A DNA stretch of 64,000 nt from Limnohabitans sp. Rim8 (GTDB lineage: Bacteria; Pseudomonadota; Gammaproteobacteria; Burkholderiales; Burkholderiaceae_C), in contig NZ_CAMBNZ010000001.1 of NCBI RefSeq assembly GCF_945869175.1, positions 1 through 64,000 of the forward strand, given 5' to 3'. How positions within the stretch are numbered: the first letter of the stretch is position 1; each line of letters opens with the position of its first letter. Shown one piece after another: positions 23,118 to 35,934 of the stretch. The translations under genes were made by a program, and so were the position numbers. The notes beneath the pieces were generated by a model. The model saw only the letters and a list, made by a program, of their open reading frames with translations. It ran no database searches and was not told the DNA's origin.

Positions 23118-23987
23118 TTAATTTGAGCTGCCCAATGTAACAGCTTCTTCGTCGATTTCTGCCCACTCGACACTGCCCCGGTAGGCGTGCCAGCTGGCAT
23201 GTCCAAGCCAAGGCCCTACCACGATGATGCCCAGCGCCCAAGGCCACAGGGCTGCCAGCACCAGCACACTCAGCAGCAAGCCCCACAAGAGCATCACGCC
23301 CGGGTGCGAAAAAACCACCCGCATGCTGGTGATCGCGGCCGAAATGGCATCGGTGTCGCGGTCCAAGATCATGGGGATCGACACCACCGACAAGCCATAA
23401 ACCAGGGCCGCAAACACGCCGCCCACCGCCAGATAGACCATCAAAAATTCGATGTTCTGCGGATTGAACACCGCCTCGATCACGCCCGTCGTCGACGGCA
23501 TGCCGGTGTTGAAGAACACCGCAAACACCACCAGCGACGCCCTGCCCCACAGCAGCTCCAGCACCATCAGCACCAGCACCAACATGGCCATGCTCTTGAT
23601 GTGTTGGTCCCAGCACATCAAGGAACTGGACATCTCGGGCACTTCGCCCAGCTCGCGTTTGCGGCTGACCTCGTACAAGCCCATGGCCAAAAATGGCCCC
23701 ACCAGCAAGCAGCCCGAGATCAAGGACAAGGTGTACTCGGGCTTGTGTTTGAACACCAAGGCCAGCACCTGCGCCATGCCCCAAAAACACACACCATAAA
23801 ACAGGGCAATACCCGGGTACTGGCGCATGTCCTTGAGACCCCGAGCCAGCCAGCGAAAAGGATCTGAAAAACTCAAAGGGCGCATGTGCGAGCGCGGCCC
23901 GAAGGGCGGCGGGGGCACATAGGGCTCCGCCATGATGGGCAGGTCTGGCGCATGGACGGCTTCAAGAGACTTGGCATCGGCGTTCAT
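23118..23987 (-). CDS. DUF2189 / BPSS1780-type integral membrane protein
   Basis: Multiple TM segments and DPFRWLARGLKDMRQYPGIALFYG; start probably MNADAKSLEAVH. Confidence 0.8.
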   Translation of the reverse strand: MNADAKSLEAVHAPDLPIMAEPYVPPPPFGPRSHMRPLSFSDPFRWLARGLKDMRQYPGIALFYGVCFWGMAQVLALVFKHKPEYTLSLISGCLLVGPFLAMGLYEVSRKRELGEVPEMSSSLMCWDQHIKSMAMLVLVLMVLELLWGRASLVVFAVFFNTGMPSTTGVIEAVFNPQNIEFLMVYLAVGGVFAALVYGLSVVSIPMILDRDTDAISAAITSMRVVFSHPGVMLLWGLLLSVLVLAALWPWALGIIVVGPWLGHASWHAYRGSVEWAEIDEEAVTLGSSN

Positions 23988-24115
23988 GTGAAAAATCAAT
24001 CTGAAAATACAAAGGAATCCAGATTACCCTCACCGGTACGCTTTGACCAGTCATGGAAGCCCCACGGGCGCGTGTTTTGAGGCACCAAAGTGCCCACTCT
24101 CTGTCAGCTGCGGAA

Positions 24116-25357
24116 TCAGGCCATGGGCAAATGCGCTTGCATGGCTTGATGCAAGTCAAGAATCAAGTCCCGCGCCGACTCCAGACCGGTCGAAAAACGC
24201 ACCAGCGTTCCCGGCTTCAAATGGCCAGGCCAGGCCTGCCGCATCGAGGCAATGTTGTAGGGCACCACCAAGCTCACAGGCCCGCCCCAGCTGTAACCAA
24301 TCTTGAAGAGTTTCAGCCCATCGCAAAACGCGTCGACCTGGGCTTGGTTGTAGCGCGCGTCGATCATGACGCTGAACAAGCCTGCGGCCAAACCTTGGCC
24401 TGGCTCGCGCTCACACAAGGCCTGCCAATGGGCGTGCCCTGGAGCCCCCTCAAAAGCCGGATGCAACAGTTGTGCGCATTGGGGTTGTGCTTGCCACCAA
24501 GCCGCCAATTCACGGGCCGTCTGGTCGTGCGCTTTGTAGCGCAAGTCCATGCTGGGCAATGAGCGCAGAACCGTCTCGGCGTCGTTGGCGGCCACACCCA
24601 GCCCCAAGCGCATGTGGCACAGCTTGATTTTCAGGTGCAATGCGGCATCGCGGGTGATCACACTGCCCATCAACACATCGCCACCGCCGCTGGGGTATTT
24701 CGTGAGTGCATGGGCACTGATGTCGACACCCAGAGGGGCTTGCTCGCTGTCGTTTGAGGCCCCTTGATCGCCCAACAAATCGAAGGGTTTGAAAGCCAAA
24801 CCTGCACCCCAGGTGTTGTCCAGGGCGCACAAGACGCCTCGGTCGCGGCAGCGACGCACCATTTCACGCAAATCGGGAAACTCCATGCTCACCGACCCGG
24901 GCGCTTCCAGCCAGACCATGCGGGTTCGTTCGGTGATTTGGCTGGACAAATCGTCAGGGCTCATGGGGTCGTAATACCGGTGAGTGATGCCAAAATGGCG
25001 CAACTCACCTTCGGCTAGAGCTTTGTTGGGACCGTAAGCGTTGTCCGGAATCAGCACCTCGTCGCCGGTCTTCAGGACCGCCAAAGCCACCAAAGCCAAA
25101 GCAGCCAAACCACTGGGCACCAACAGGCACTGCAAGCCCCCCTCCAGACTGCACAAGCGCTCTTCCAGCAAGTACGTCGTGGGTGTGCCGTGCAAGCCAT
25201 AGGTGTAAGCAGATTTGTCCTTCCATTCACGCCGGCGCATGTCGGCCACGGTGGGAAAGTACACCGTCGAGGCTTTGAAAACGCCCGGTTGTGGGGCTTG
25301 AAAATCTCCCGGTGGTCTGTAGGGGTGGTGGATCAAGCCTGTGGTGTGGTGCGGCAT
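24116..25357 (-). CDS. metC: Cystathionine beta-lyase (PLP-dependent trans-sulfuration family)
   Basis: ISAHALTKYPSGGGDVLMG (PLP lysine), AYTYGLHGTPTTYLLEERLCSLEGG; start re-assigned to MPHHTTGL. Confidence 0.87.
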   Translation of the reverse strand: MPHHTTGLIHHPYRPPGDFQAPQPGVFKASTVYFPTVADMRRREWKDKSAYTYGLHGTPTTYLLEERLCSLEGGLQCLLVPSGLAALALVALAVLKTGDEVLIPDNAYGPNKALAEGELRHFGITHRYYDPMSPDDLSSQITERTRMVWLEAPGSVSMEFPDLREMVRRCRDRGVLCALDNTWGAGLAFKPFDLLGDQGASNDSEQAPLGVDISAHALTKYPSGGGDVLMGSVITRDAALHLKIKLCHMRLGLGVAANDAETVLRSLPSMDLRYKAHDQTARELAAWWQAQPQCAQLLHPAFEGAPGHAHWQALCEREPGQGLAAGLFSVMIDARYNQAQVDAFCDGLKLFKIGYSWGGPVSLVVPYNIASMRQAWPGHLKPGTLVRFSTGLESARDLILDLHQAMQAHLPMA

Positions 25358-25401
25358 CGTGTCAGCTTCTGTTCGGTCTTTTATACCTACATCGTAATGC
25401 A

Positions 25402-25426
25402 AACAGCCTCCACAAGGGAGGCTGTT
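25402..25426 (-). terminator. Hairpin upstream of metC and downstream of the phosphoribosyltransferase gene; possible terminator
   Basis: Perfect 10-bp inverted repeat AACAGCCTCC-ACAAG-GGAGGCTGTT; only a weak T run. Confidence 0.5.
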
Positions 25427-25466
25427 GGGCATCAGAAAAACCAATTCAGGGCCAGCGCGTCCAGGC

Positions 25467-25991
25467 TCAGACGCTCCACTTTTCCAGCAATTTTTCGGGT
25501 CGCATGTTGTCATACGGCTCAAAGGGCTGGTGAATCCAGGGGTTGGTGGGCAAATCTTCCACCGAGTAATCGGGCTTGAAGCTCGACACGCCTTTGGTCC
25601 AGATCACCGCCGTACGCAACTCCGTGACAGGCTTGTAGTTGTTTTTCAATTGGTCCACCACGGCACGCAAGGTATGACCGGTATCGGCCAAATCATCCAC
25701 CAACAAGACGCGGCCAGCGATCTCGCCTTTGGGGGTGGTGATGTAGCGGGCGATGTCCAAATGACCTTGTACTGTGCCGGCTTCAGCGCGGTATGAACTG
25801 GTGGACATGATGGCCAGCGGTTTGTCAAAAATGCGCGACAAAATGTCACCTGGGCGCATGCCACCACGAGCCAGACACAGAATGTTGTCAAACTCCCATC
25901 CGGACTGGTGAATTTTGATGGCGAGTTTTTCGATCAGGTTGTGGTACTCGTCGTAGCTCACGTACAGGTGCTTGCCGTCTTCGGTCAACAT
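25467..25991 (-). CDS. Purine (Gpt/Hpt-like) phosphoribosyltransferase
   Basis: PRPP motif VLLVDDLADTGHTL. Confidence 0.87.
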   Translation of the reverse strand: MLTEDGKHLYVSYDEYHNLIEKLAIKIHQSGWEFDNILCLARGGMRPGDILSRIFDKPLAIMSTSSYRAEAGTVQGHLDIARYITTPKGEIAGRVLLVDDLADTGHTLRAVVDQLKNNYKPVTELRTAVIWTKGVSSFKPDYSVEDLPTNPWIHQPFEPYDNMRPEKLLEKWSV

Positions 25992-26036
25992 GGGGTCACT
26001 CCATTCAAATAGGGGTTGAGATCGATGCGTTTTTGG

Positions 26037-28561
<2,525 letters not shown>

Positions 28562-28627
28562 GGGAATAGTGGGGGACTGTTAAAAGAAGGATTTTACCGG
28601 GTTGCAGACCCGATTCCTGGAAACGAT

Positions 28628-28813
28628 TCAGGAAACAAACCAGAACAACAGCAAGCCGATGATGACCATGGTCATGCCGAAAAAGCGGATTTGACCGTCC
28701 TCGAGCTTGAGCAGCTGCTCGAACAGGCTTCGCCAACGAATGGGCGAAACCATGGGCATCAAACCCTCCAGGATGAGCATCAGGCCCAATGCCATCAGGA
28801 GGGTCTCGAGCAA
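28628..28813 (-). CDS. DUF2065 (YjeT-like) small membrane protein
   Basis: 61 aa; MALGLMLILEGLMPMVSPIRWR; between hflC and hisZ. Confidence 0.87.
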   Translation of the reverse strand: MLETLLMALGLMLILEGLMPMVSPIRWRSLFEQLLKLEDGQIRFFGMTMVIIGLLLFWFVS

Positions 28814-28816
28814 GGT

Positions 28817-29716
28817 TTACTTTCGAGCTGGGGTATTGCCCGCAGCACCGCGCATGCCTTTGAAGAACTCGGAGCTGCTGGGGTCCAGCACCATCACATC
28901 GCCCTTGCTGTTGAAACTGGACTTGTAGGCCTCCAAGCTGCGGTAAAACTGGGCAAATTGAGGGTCACGGCCAAAGGACTCGGCGTACAAGCGTGCCGCT
29001 TGGGCATCGCCCTGACCTTTGATTTTTTGAGCTTCACGGTAAGCGTTGGCGATCGTCACTTCGCGTTGGCGATCGGCATCGGCGCGAATCTTTTCACCCT
29101 CGGCACCACCGGTCGAGCGCAGTTCGTTGGCCACGCGCTTGCGCTCGGCTTCCATACGGCGGTAAACGGATTCGGTGATGGTGTCCACATAATCGGCGCG
29201 GGTAATGCGCACGTCGACCACATCCACTCCCCAAGGCTTGGCCCCTTTGACGACCAGCAAAACAGCCGCCTTGACATCGTCCATCAGCTCTTCACGCTTG
29301 AGAGACAACAATTCCTTGACGGTTCGTTTGTTGATTTCCTCTTGAAAAGCGTTGCGTACCACGCGGTTGAGCTGGTTGGTGCCAGATTTTTCGTCCAAAC
29401 CCACGTTGCGGATGTAGGCCTGGGGATCGGCAATGCGCCAACGCACATACCAGTCGATCACCACCCGCTGCTTTTCAGCCGTGAGCATGGGTTCGTTGTC
29501 GGGGCTGTCCAGCGTTAGAAGGCGCTTGTCGATGTAATTGACGTTTTGCAGTGGGGGCGGCAGCTTGAAGTGCAAACCGGGTTCGGTGATCACTTCCTTG
29601 ATTTGACCCAATGCATAGACCACGCCAAACTGGCGTTGGTCCACCACAAATACCGTCGAGCTGAGGACCAAAAAGGCCACCAGCAGGGTTGAAATCCACA
29701 ATCCAATGCGATTCAT
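28817..29716 (-). CDS. hflC: Protease modulator HflC
   Basis: SPFH-domain protein VVDQRQFGVVYALGQIKEVI; adjacent to hflK. Confidence 0.95.
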   Translation of the reverse strand: MNRIGLWISTLLVAFLVLSSTVFVVDQRQFGVVYALGQIKEVITEPGLHFKLPPPLQNVNYIDKRLLTLDSPDNEPMLTAEKQRVVIDWYVRWRIADPQAYIRNVGLDEKSGTNQLNRVVRNAFQEEINKRTVKELLSLKREELMDDVKAAVLLVVKGAKPWGVDVVDVRITRADYVDTITESVYRRMEAERKRVANELRSTGGAEGEKIRADADRQREVTIANAYREAQKIKGQGDAQAARLYAESFGRDPQFAQFYRSLEAYKSSFNSKGDVMVLDPSSSEFFKGMRGAAGNTPARK

Positions 29717-29727
29717 TTTCTTTGTCC

Positions 29728-31059
29728 TTATCGTGGATCGCGGTCACGCGAACGCTGCAGGTCACGAGAGCGCGTGTCCACAGCGCCGTTGTTGGCACTG
29801 ACGCCATTGGCAGGCAAGGCAGGCGCCGCGTCCAAAGCTGGCGCGGCCACACTGGTGACTTGCTGCATGATTTTGTCGAGGGGCAAATACAGCAGGTTCG
29901 AGCCTTGCTTGCTGTCCACCAGCACCTTGGTCACGTTGCTGTAAATCTGCTGCATGGTGTCGGTGTACATGCGGTCGCGCATCACCTGCGGCGACTTTTG
30001 GTATTCGGGCAAGATGGTCTTGAAGCGTTGGGCATCGCCTTCGGCTTGCGCCACGATGCGCTCGCGGTAGGCGTCGGCCTCTTCTTTCAACCGCGAGGCT
30101 GCACCCACAGCGCGTGGCACCACATCGTTGGCATAGGCTTGTGCCTCGTTTTTGGCACGCTCGCGCTCTTGGCCAGCTTTCAACACATCGTCAAACGCCG
30201 CCTGCACCTGCTCAGGAGGACGCACGCCGCCTTGCTGCAAGTTGATGCCGACCACCTCAATGCCCACTTTGTAGCGGTCCAAAATGGTTTGCATTTTTTC
30301 GCGAACGCGAGGCGCAATTTGGTCGCGCTCTTCGGCCAGAGCCGAATCCATTTTCATTTTGCCCACGACTTCGCGCACAGCGGTCTCTGCAGACTGCACC
30401 ACGGCTTCGGTCGGGTTGCGGCTTTCAAACAGATAGGCCCGTGCATCGTTCAAACGGTACTGAACAGCAAACTTGATTTCCACAATGTTCTCGTCTTCGG
30501 TCAACATGGCCGACTCACGCAAGCCTGTGGCCTTGATGATGTTGTCGCGGCCGATGTCCACCGAGCGGATTTGGGTCACAAACACCAGTTCTTGGCGTTG
30601 AATGGGGTAAGGCACGCGCCAGTTGAAACCCGCACCCACCGTCGAGTGGTACTTGCCGAACTGGGTGATGACCGCTTGCTGGCCTTCTTGCACAATGAAG
30701 AAGCCGGTCCCCAACCAAACCAGAAGTGCCGCAGCCAAAACCACGCCCAAACCCAGATTTTTGAAAAACACGGGGATGCCCGGACCCCCAGACCCGCCCG
30801 ATCCACCTGATCCTGAGGGTTTTTGGGAGCCACCTTTGCCGCCAAACAATTGCCCCAGTTTGCGGTTGAAATCACGCCACAACTCGTCCAGATCAGGGGG
30901 GCCACTTTGCTGTTGCTGCTGTCCACTACCTGGTGGCTTTTGCCATTCGTCAGGCTTGGGGCCAGGCGGCGGCGGAACATCCCCTGCAGGCTTGTTGCCC
31001 GATTCGGCGGTGGATTTGTCGTCATCCCGGCCCCAACGGGGGTCGTTCAGATTGAACAT
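29728..31059 (-). CDS. hflK: FtsH protease activity modulator HflK
   Basis: SPFH domain FIVQEGQQAVITQFGKYHSTV; Gly-rich N-terminus; start re-assigned to MFNLNDPRWGR. Confidence 0.95.
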   Translation of the reverse strand: MFNLNDPRWGRDDDKSTAESGNKPAGDVPPPPGPKPDEWQKPPGSGQQQQQSGPPDLDELWRDFNRKLGQLFGGKGGSQKPSGSGGSGGSGGPGIPVFFKNLGLGVVLAAALLVWLGTGFFIVQEGQQAVITQFGKYHSTVGAGFNWRVPYPIQRQELVFVTQIRSVDIGRDNIIKATGLRESAMLTEDENIVEIKFAVQYRLNDARAYLFESRNPTEAVVQSAETAVREVVGKMKMDSALAEERDQIAPRVREKMQTILDRYKVGIEVVGINLQQGGVRPPEQVQAAFDDVLKAGQERERAKNEAQAYANDVVPRAVGAASRLKEEADAYRERIVAQAEGDAQRFKTILPEYQKSPQVMRDRMYTDTMQQIYSNVTKVLVDSKQGSNLLYLPLDKIMQQVTSVAAPALDAAPALPANGVSANNGAVDTRSRDLQRSRDRDPR

Positions 31060-31172
31060 GCCTCGGATCTTGGCGGGGAGCAAAGACCAACGCAGGGTTG
31101 GCAGGTGAAAAATCATGGTGAGGTGTCTTTGTCGGAATGACGAACCTACATTGTGCCGAATTCGCTTGGAGT

Positions 31173-32369
31173 TCAATGCAGATCACCCGAATATTCCCGG
31201 GTCATGTCACGGGGATCTCTGTCTGGTGCAACAGCAGGGGGCAACGCGGTGATGACGATCTCCGACAAAGCCGAACGCAGCACATCCAAGCCTTTGCCCG
31301 ATTGAGCGCTCAAAAATACACGCGGCGCGGGCTGGCCGTCGATTTCGTATTGGTCTTGCAGCTGCAAAGGGTAACGCTCTGCGTCCAGCGCATCGAGCTT
31401 GTTGAAGACCAAGAGTTGGGGCACCCTGTCGGCCCCAATTTCAGTCAACACCTTTTGTACCTCGGCCATTTGCTCTGGCCAATCGAGGTTGGCCGCATCC
31501 ACTACATGCAACAACAGATCGGCATCGGTGGCCTCTTGCAAGGTGGCCTGAAAAGCCTCCACCAAGCCGTGCGGCAAATCGCGGATGAACCCGACGGTGT
31601 CCGACAAGGAGACCGAACGGCCGGCTTCACCCAGATACAACTGGCGGGTGGTGGTGTCCAGCGTGGCAAACAATTGGTCGGCAGCGTAAGCACGCGCCTT
31701 GACCAAGGCATTGAACAAGGTCGATTTGCCTGCGTTGGTGTAGCCCACCAATGAAATATTGAAGGTGTCACGGCGATCGCGCTGGCGGCGCTGTGTGCTG
31801 CGCTGGCGCTTGACCTTGACCAAGCGCTCCTTGATGCGCTTGATCGAGTCATTGATCATGCGACGGTCCAACTCAATTTGCGTCTCGCCCGGACCTCCAC
31901 GCATGCCGATGCCACCGCTTTGCCTCTCCAAATGCGACCAGCGGCGCACCAAACGGGTGCTCAGGTACTGCTGGCGGGCCAACTCCACCTGCAATTTACC
32001 TTCGTGGCTGCGCGCACGCTGGCCGAAAATTTCCAAAATCAACAAAGTGCGATCGTTCACCGGCAAACCGATGTGGCGTTCCAAATTGCGCTGTTGCGCA
32101 GGGCTCAAGGATTGGTCAAACAAGACTTCGACCGCACCATGCAACAAAGCCAAGGCCTTGATTTCATCGGCCTTGCCACTGCCCACAAACAGCGCCGGAT
32201 CGGGCGCTTTGCGTTTGCAGGTCAAACGCGCCACCGGCTTCAAACCCGCCGAGTCTGCCAGCAAGCCCAACTCTTGAAGATCGGCATCGAAATGCGCACG
32301 CCCAAAGTCAACGCCGACCAAGAGGGTCGGCGCAGGGGAGTTGGAAGATGTCTCAGGCAATGTCAGCAC
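31173..32369 (-). CDS. hflX: GTPase HflX
   Basis: ISLVGYTNAGKSTLFNAL, GGIGMRGGPGETQIELDRR. Confidence 0.97.
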   Translation of the reverse strand: MLTLPETSSNSPAPTLLVGVDFGRAHFDADLQELGLLADSAGLKPVARLTCKRKAPDPALFVGSGKADEIKALALLHGAVEVLFDQSLSPAQQRNLERHIGLPVNDRTLLILEIFGQRARSHEGKLQVELARQQYLSTRLVRRWSHLERQSGGIGMRGGPGETQIELDRRMINDSIKRIKERLVKVKRQRSTQRRQRDRRDTFNISLVGYTNAGKSTLFNALVKARAYAADQLFATLDTTTRQLYLGEAGRSVSLSDTVGFIRDLPHGLVEAFQATLQEATDADLLLHVVDAANLDWPEQMAEVQKVLTEIGADRVPQLLVFNKLDALDAERYPLQLQDQYEIDGQPAPRVFLSAQSGKGLDVLRSALSEIVITALPPAVAPDRDPRDMTREYSGDLH

Positions 32370-32411
32370 CAGCGGGCTTGGCGTTCAACCAAGGCCTTGG
32401 AAGAAACCGCG

Positions 32412-32657
32412 TCAAGCGGTAATTTCACCCGTTTCGGGTGTGCTGAAGGTGACGGAGCGACCCGGGACAATGGTCGAAATGGCGTGTTTGTATACCATTT
32501 GTGTGACGGTGTTGCGCAGGAGCACCACATACTGATCAAAAGACTCGATCTGACCTTGCAGCTTGATGCCATTGACGAGGTATATCGAAACCGGCACATG
32601 CTCTTTGCGCAGTGCGTTCAGGAAAGGGTCTTGCAAAAGTTGACCTTTGTTGCTCAC
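32412..32657 (-). CDS. hfq: RNA chaperone Hfq
   Basis: [51 protein letters not shown]. Confidence 0.98.
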   Translation of the reverse strand: MSNKGQLLQDPFLNALRKEHVPVSIYLVNGIKLQGQIESFDQYVVLLRNTVTQMVYKHAISTIVPGRSVTFSTPETGEITA

Positions 32658-32745
32658 GATATGCTCCGTGTTCAGAAGTGAATAATATTTGACCTTACCA
32701 CAGGCAAAGTCAGCGTCTAATGGCGAAAAATCATGCCCTCAAAGA

Positions 32746-34086
32746 TCAGCTGGCATCTTTGTCTGCAAAAGGATTGGTGGATGTTTTCATTTCAATCCGC
32801 AGGGGTGTACCCGACAGGTTAAAAGCTTTTCTAAAGCGCCCTTCCAAAAAGCGCTTGTAGGTGTCAGTAACATGTTCCAATGAGTTACCGTGCACCACGA
32901 TCACGGGTGGGTTCATGCCGCCTTGGTGTGCGTAACGCAGCTTGGGCCGGAACATGCCGCCACGTTGAGGGCTTTGGAACTGCACCGCTTCGAGCAACAA
33001 GCGCGTCAAAATCGGCGTACTCATTTTGCACATGGCCGCTTTGTGCGCCTGCACAATCGACGCCCAAACGGGGCCCAAACCCTGGCGCTTTTTCGCCGAG
33101 ATGAAGTGCATGTTGGCAAAGCTCAAGAAAGGCAAACGGGTCTCAATGGAGCGCTGCACCAATTGCCGCTGGTACTCGTCCACCGCATCCCATTTGTTGA
33201 CGGCCAAGACCATGGCCCGGCCACTTTCCAGTGCGTAACCTGCAATGTGGGCATCTTGATCGGTCACGCCCTGCTCGGCGTCGAGCAGCAACAGCACCAC
33301 ATTGGCCGACTCGATGGCTTGCAAGGTTTTGACCACCGAGAATTTTTCGATGGCTTCAAACACTTTGCCCTTGCGGCGCAAACCGGCGGTGTCAATCAGC
33401 TCGAACTTTTGCCCTTGTTTTTCAAACGGCACCGAAATCGCGTCACGCGTCGTGCCCGGCATGTCAAAAGCCACCAAGCGCTCTTCACCCAACCAGGTGT
33501 TGATCAGAGTGGACTTGCCCACGTTGGGTCGGCCCGCCACAGCGAGCTTGATGACGGAGGGGTCGACTTCGGTTTCTTCGGGTTCATCGGGAAGGTTCAA
33601 TGATTCAAACGCCAACTCCACCAAGCCGCGCGTGCCCTGACCGTGGGCGGCAGAAATCGCGATCACTTCGCCCAAACCCAGCTCATAGAACTCGGTCAAC
33701 TGGATGCCCTCGAGCATGCCCTCTGCTTTGTTGGCGACCAGCAATGTGGGTTTGCCAATTTTGCGCAGGTATTTGGCAATGTCATGGTCTTGCGCAGACA
33801 AACCACCCCGCGCATCGACCACAAACACCACCATGTCGGCTTCTGCCACCGCCTGCTGGGTCTGCTTGGCCATTTCTTTGTAGATGCCGGTGCTGGCGTC
33901 AGGCTCAAACCCACCGGTATCGATGACGATGAATTCTTGGCGACCCTGCTTTCCATTGCCGTAATGGCGGTCACGGGTCAAACCCGCAAAATCAGCCACG
34001 ATGGCGTCACGACTCTTGGTGAGTCGATTGAACAGCGTGGATTTGCCCACATTGGGGCGGCCAACGAGGGCCAATACAGGTTTCAC
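32746..34086 (-). CDS. der: Ribosome biogenesis GTPase Der (EngA)
   Basis: Two G domains: [17 protein letters not shown] and [18 protein letters not shown]. Confidence 0.98.
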   Translation of the reverse strand: MKPVLALVGRPNVGKSTLFNRLTKSRDAIVADFAGLTRDRHYGNGKQGRQEFIVIDTGGFEPDASTGIYKEMAKQTQQAVAEADMVVFVVDARGGLSAQDHDIAKYLRKIGKPTLLVANKAEGMLEGIQLTEFYELGLGEVIAISAAHGQGTRGLVELAFESLNLPDEPEETEVDPSVIKLAVAGRPNVGKSTLINTWLGEERLVAFDMPGTTRDAISVPFEKQGQKFELIDTAGLRRKGKVFEAIEKFSVVKTLQAIESANVVLLLLDAEQGVTDQDAHIAGYALESGRAMVLAVNKWDAVDEYQRQLVQRSIETRLPFLSFANMHFISAKKRQGLGPVWASIVQAHKAAMCKMSTPILTRLLLEAVQFQSPQRGGMFRPKLRYAHQGGMNPPVIVVHGNSLEHVTDTYKRFLEGRFRKAFNLSGTPLRIEMKTSTNPFADKDAS

Positions 34087-34105
34087 TTAAAAATGTTCCG
34101 ATCCA

Positions 34106-35242
34106 TCATTCAGGGCGAAATCCGAAGACGCCCCCGGTGCGTGTCACCACCACCAAAGTTTGGCCAGCGGCCAGGGGCTTGCCCACGATGGCGCTGCCGT
34201 CTGTGCTCAAACGTTGCAAAGCCTGGCCATCCTGGCGCGAGAGAAAGTGCACCAAGCCATTGCCATCCCCCATCACCACCGATCGACCCAGCACCAAAGG
34301 TGCACTCAAGCCGCGAAAGCGCAGCGCCTCTTGGCTCCAAACGGGCTGGCCGGTTTGGCGCTGCCAAGCCAACACCTTGCTGTCGGACTCCACACCAAAC
34401 ACCGAACTCTCGTCACCATCCAAACCTTGATGGCCTTGGGCTGGGCGTGTCCACAAAGCGCTGCCGCGTTGAGCGTCTACGCAGGACACGGCGGACTGAA
34501 ACGCACGCACACACACCCCATTGCCCATGCGGCTGGCGCCGTTGACCAAGTCCACCAAACGCTCAATCTCATTGGTGCCCCGCGATGTGCCCACCAGAGT
34601 TTCCCAACGCACCGCGCCAGTGTTCGGGTTCAATGAAGCCAAACGACCGCCCCAACCTGTCAACAAGGTATCGCCAAAGGGCATGAGCAAGCCTGCTTGC
34701 TGGAGCACCAAGGGGTCACCCGAGCGTTGCTGAGTCCAGAGTTTTTGGCCCGAGGCCCCGTCAAGAGCAGTCACCATTCGGTCAGCGGTCAAAACAAACA
34801 CACGGCCACCCGCCACCAAAGGGGGGGTGTACGACATGGCTGCCAAACGCAAGCGCCACACCACTTTGCCCGCTTCGATCGCGACCACTTCGTTGTTGCG
34901 CGTGATCACAGCAAAACGCTGACCGTCACCGCCTACGCCCGCTTGAAGGGGGCTGTCCAACTGCAAACGCCACACATCTTGTCCGGTCGCAGCGTCGATC
35001 AAAGCCACTTGGCCCGCTGTGGACGCCACCGCCACCCGATCACCATGCACCAAGGCGAACAAGGGTGTGGTGACCGGCCCAATGTTGGCCGTCCAGACTT
35101 TTTGAATCGCCAATTGGCCGCTCACATTGGGCAAAGCTGAGGGCTGTGGCTTGTCGGGTGAACTCGAGCAAGCCGCCACTGTCAGGGCCAAAACGCCCAA
35201 GCCAATCCAACGGGTCCAAGCGCGTGAGAAAACAGTCGTCAC
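34106..35242 (-). CDS. bamB: Outer membrane assembly factor BamB
   Basis: PQQ/beta-propeller repeats; lipobox ALTVAACSSS; GTG start overlapping the yfgM stop. Confidence 0.94.
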   Translation of the reverse strand: MTTVFSRAWTRWIGLGVLALTVAACSSSPDKPQPSALPNVSGQLAIQKVWTANIGPVTTPLFALVHGDRVAVASTAGQVALIDAATGQDVWRLQLDSPLQAGVGGDGQRFAVITRNNEVVAIEAGKVVWRLRLAAMSYTPPLVAGGRVFVLTADRMVTALDGASGQKLWTQQRSGDPLVLQQAGLLMPFGDTLLTGWGGRLASLNPNTGAVRWETLVGTSRGTNEIERLVDLVNGASRMGNGVCVRAFQSAVSCVDAQRGSALWTRPAQGHQGLDGDESSVFGVESDSKVLAWQRQTGQPVWSQEALRFRGLSAPLVLGRSVVMGDGNGLVHFLSRQDGQALQRLSTDGSAIVGKPLAAGQTLVVVTRTGGVFGFRPE

Positions 35243-35910
35243 TTTGTTGTCTCCGAAACAGCGGTCGCATCAGGATCGATGCCCAAGGCGTTGAGTTTGG
35301 CCTGCACCAAACGTCGGTAATCGGGGGTGTCGGCCAGCTTTTTCCAAGCTTGCTGGTAAGCCACCGCAGCCTCTGGGTTCTGGCCTTTGGCTTGCAGCAC
35401 ATCGCCGCGCAGGTCGGCGGCAAGGCCAGACATCTCTGGCGTGAAGTCCGAGCCCAATTGCTTCAAGGCATCTTCGTAAGCTTTGGCATCCAAGTGCAAA
35501 GCGGCCAAGCGCAAACGCGCGATGTCACGGTAGCCCGGGTCTGTTGCAACCTGGGCGACCCAACTCAGAGCTTCACGGGCAGCATCGGCCTTGCCTTGGG
35601 CTTGCAAGGTTTTGGCGGCCAAAAAAGCCGATTGCTGTGCAAATTGGGTGCGGCCAAATTTGTCTTTCATGTCGGCCAAGCTGCGTTCGACCCGGGCAAT
35701 GTCACCCGAGCCCACAGCGCGCTCGACTTCGTCGTAAAGCGCTGCAGCTTTGGCCGCCTGGCTTCTTTCCCAGTATTGGTAACCGTTCCATGCGGCATAA
35801 CTGCCCAACACAGCGATCAGAATCCAGGAAATGAGGTTGCCCCAAGTCTTCCAGAAGTGCTTGATCTGGTCGAGTTGCTCTTGTTCATCAAGGTCGAGTG
35901 CTTTGGCCAT
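35239..35910 (-). CDS. YfgM-like ancillary SecYEG translocon subunit (TPR_21)
   Basis: MAKALDLDEQEQLDQIKHFWKTWGNLISWILIAVL; between bamB and hisS. Confidence 0.9.
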   Translation of the reverse strand: MAKALDLDEQEQLDQIKHFWKTWGNLISWILIAVLGSYAAWNGYQYWERSQAAKAAALYDEVERAVGSGDIARVERSLADMKDKFGRTQFAQQSAFLAAKTLQAQGKADAAREALSWVAQVATDPGYRDIARLRLAALHLDAKAYEDALKQLGSDFTPEMSGLAADLRGDVLQAKGQNPEAAVAYQQAWKKLADTPDYRRLVQAKLNALGIDPDATAVSETTK

Positions 35911-35934
35911 AGTGACTTTACTGCTGATTGCGCT

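Noticed and set aside
30780-30830. Gly/Ser-rich repeat coding for GSGGSGGSGGPG in hflK
   Set aside because: Low-complexity N-terminal linkers are usual in HflK proteins
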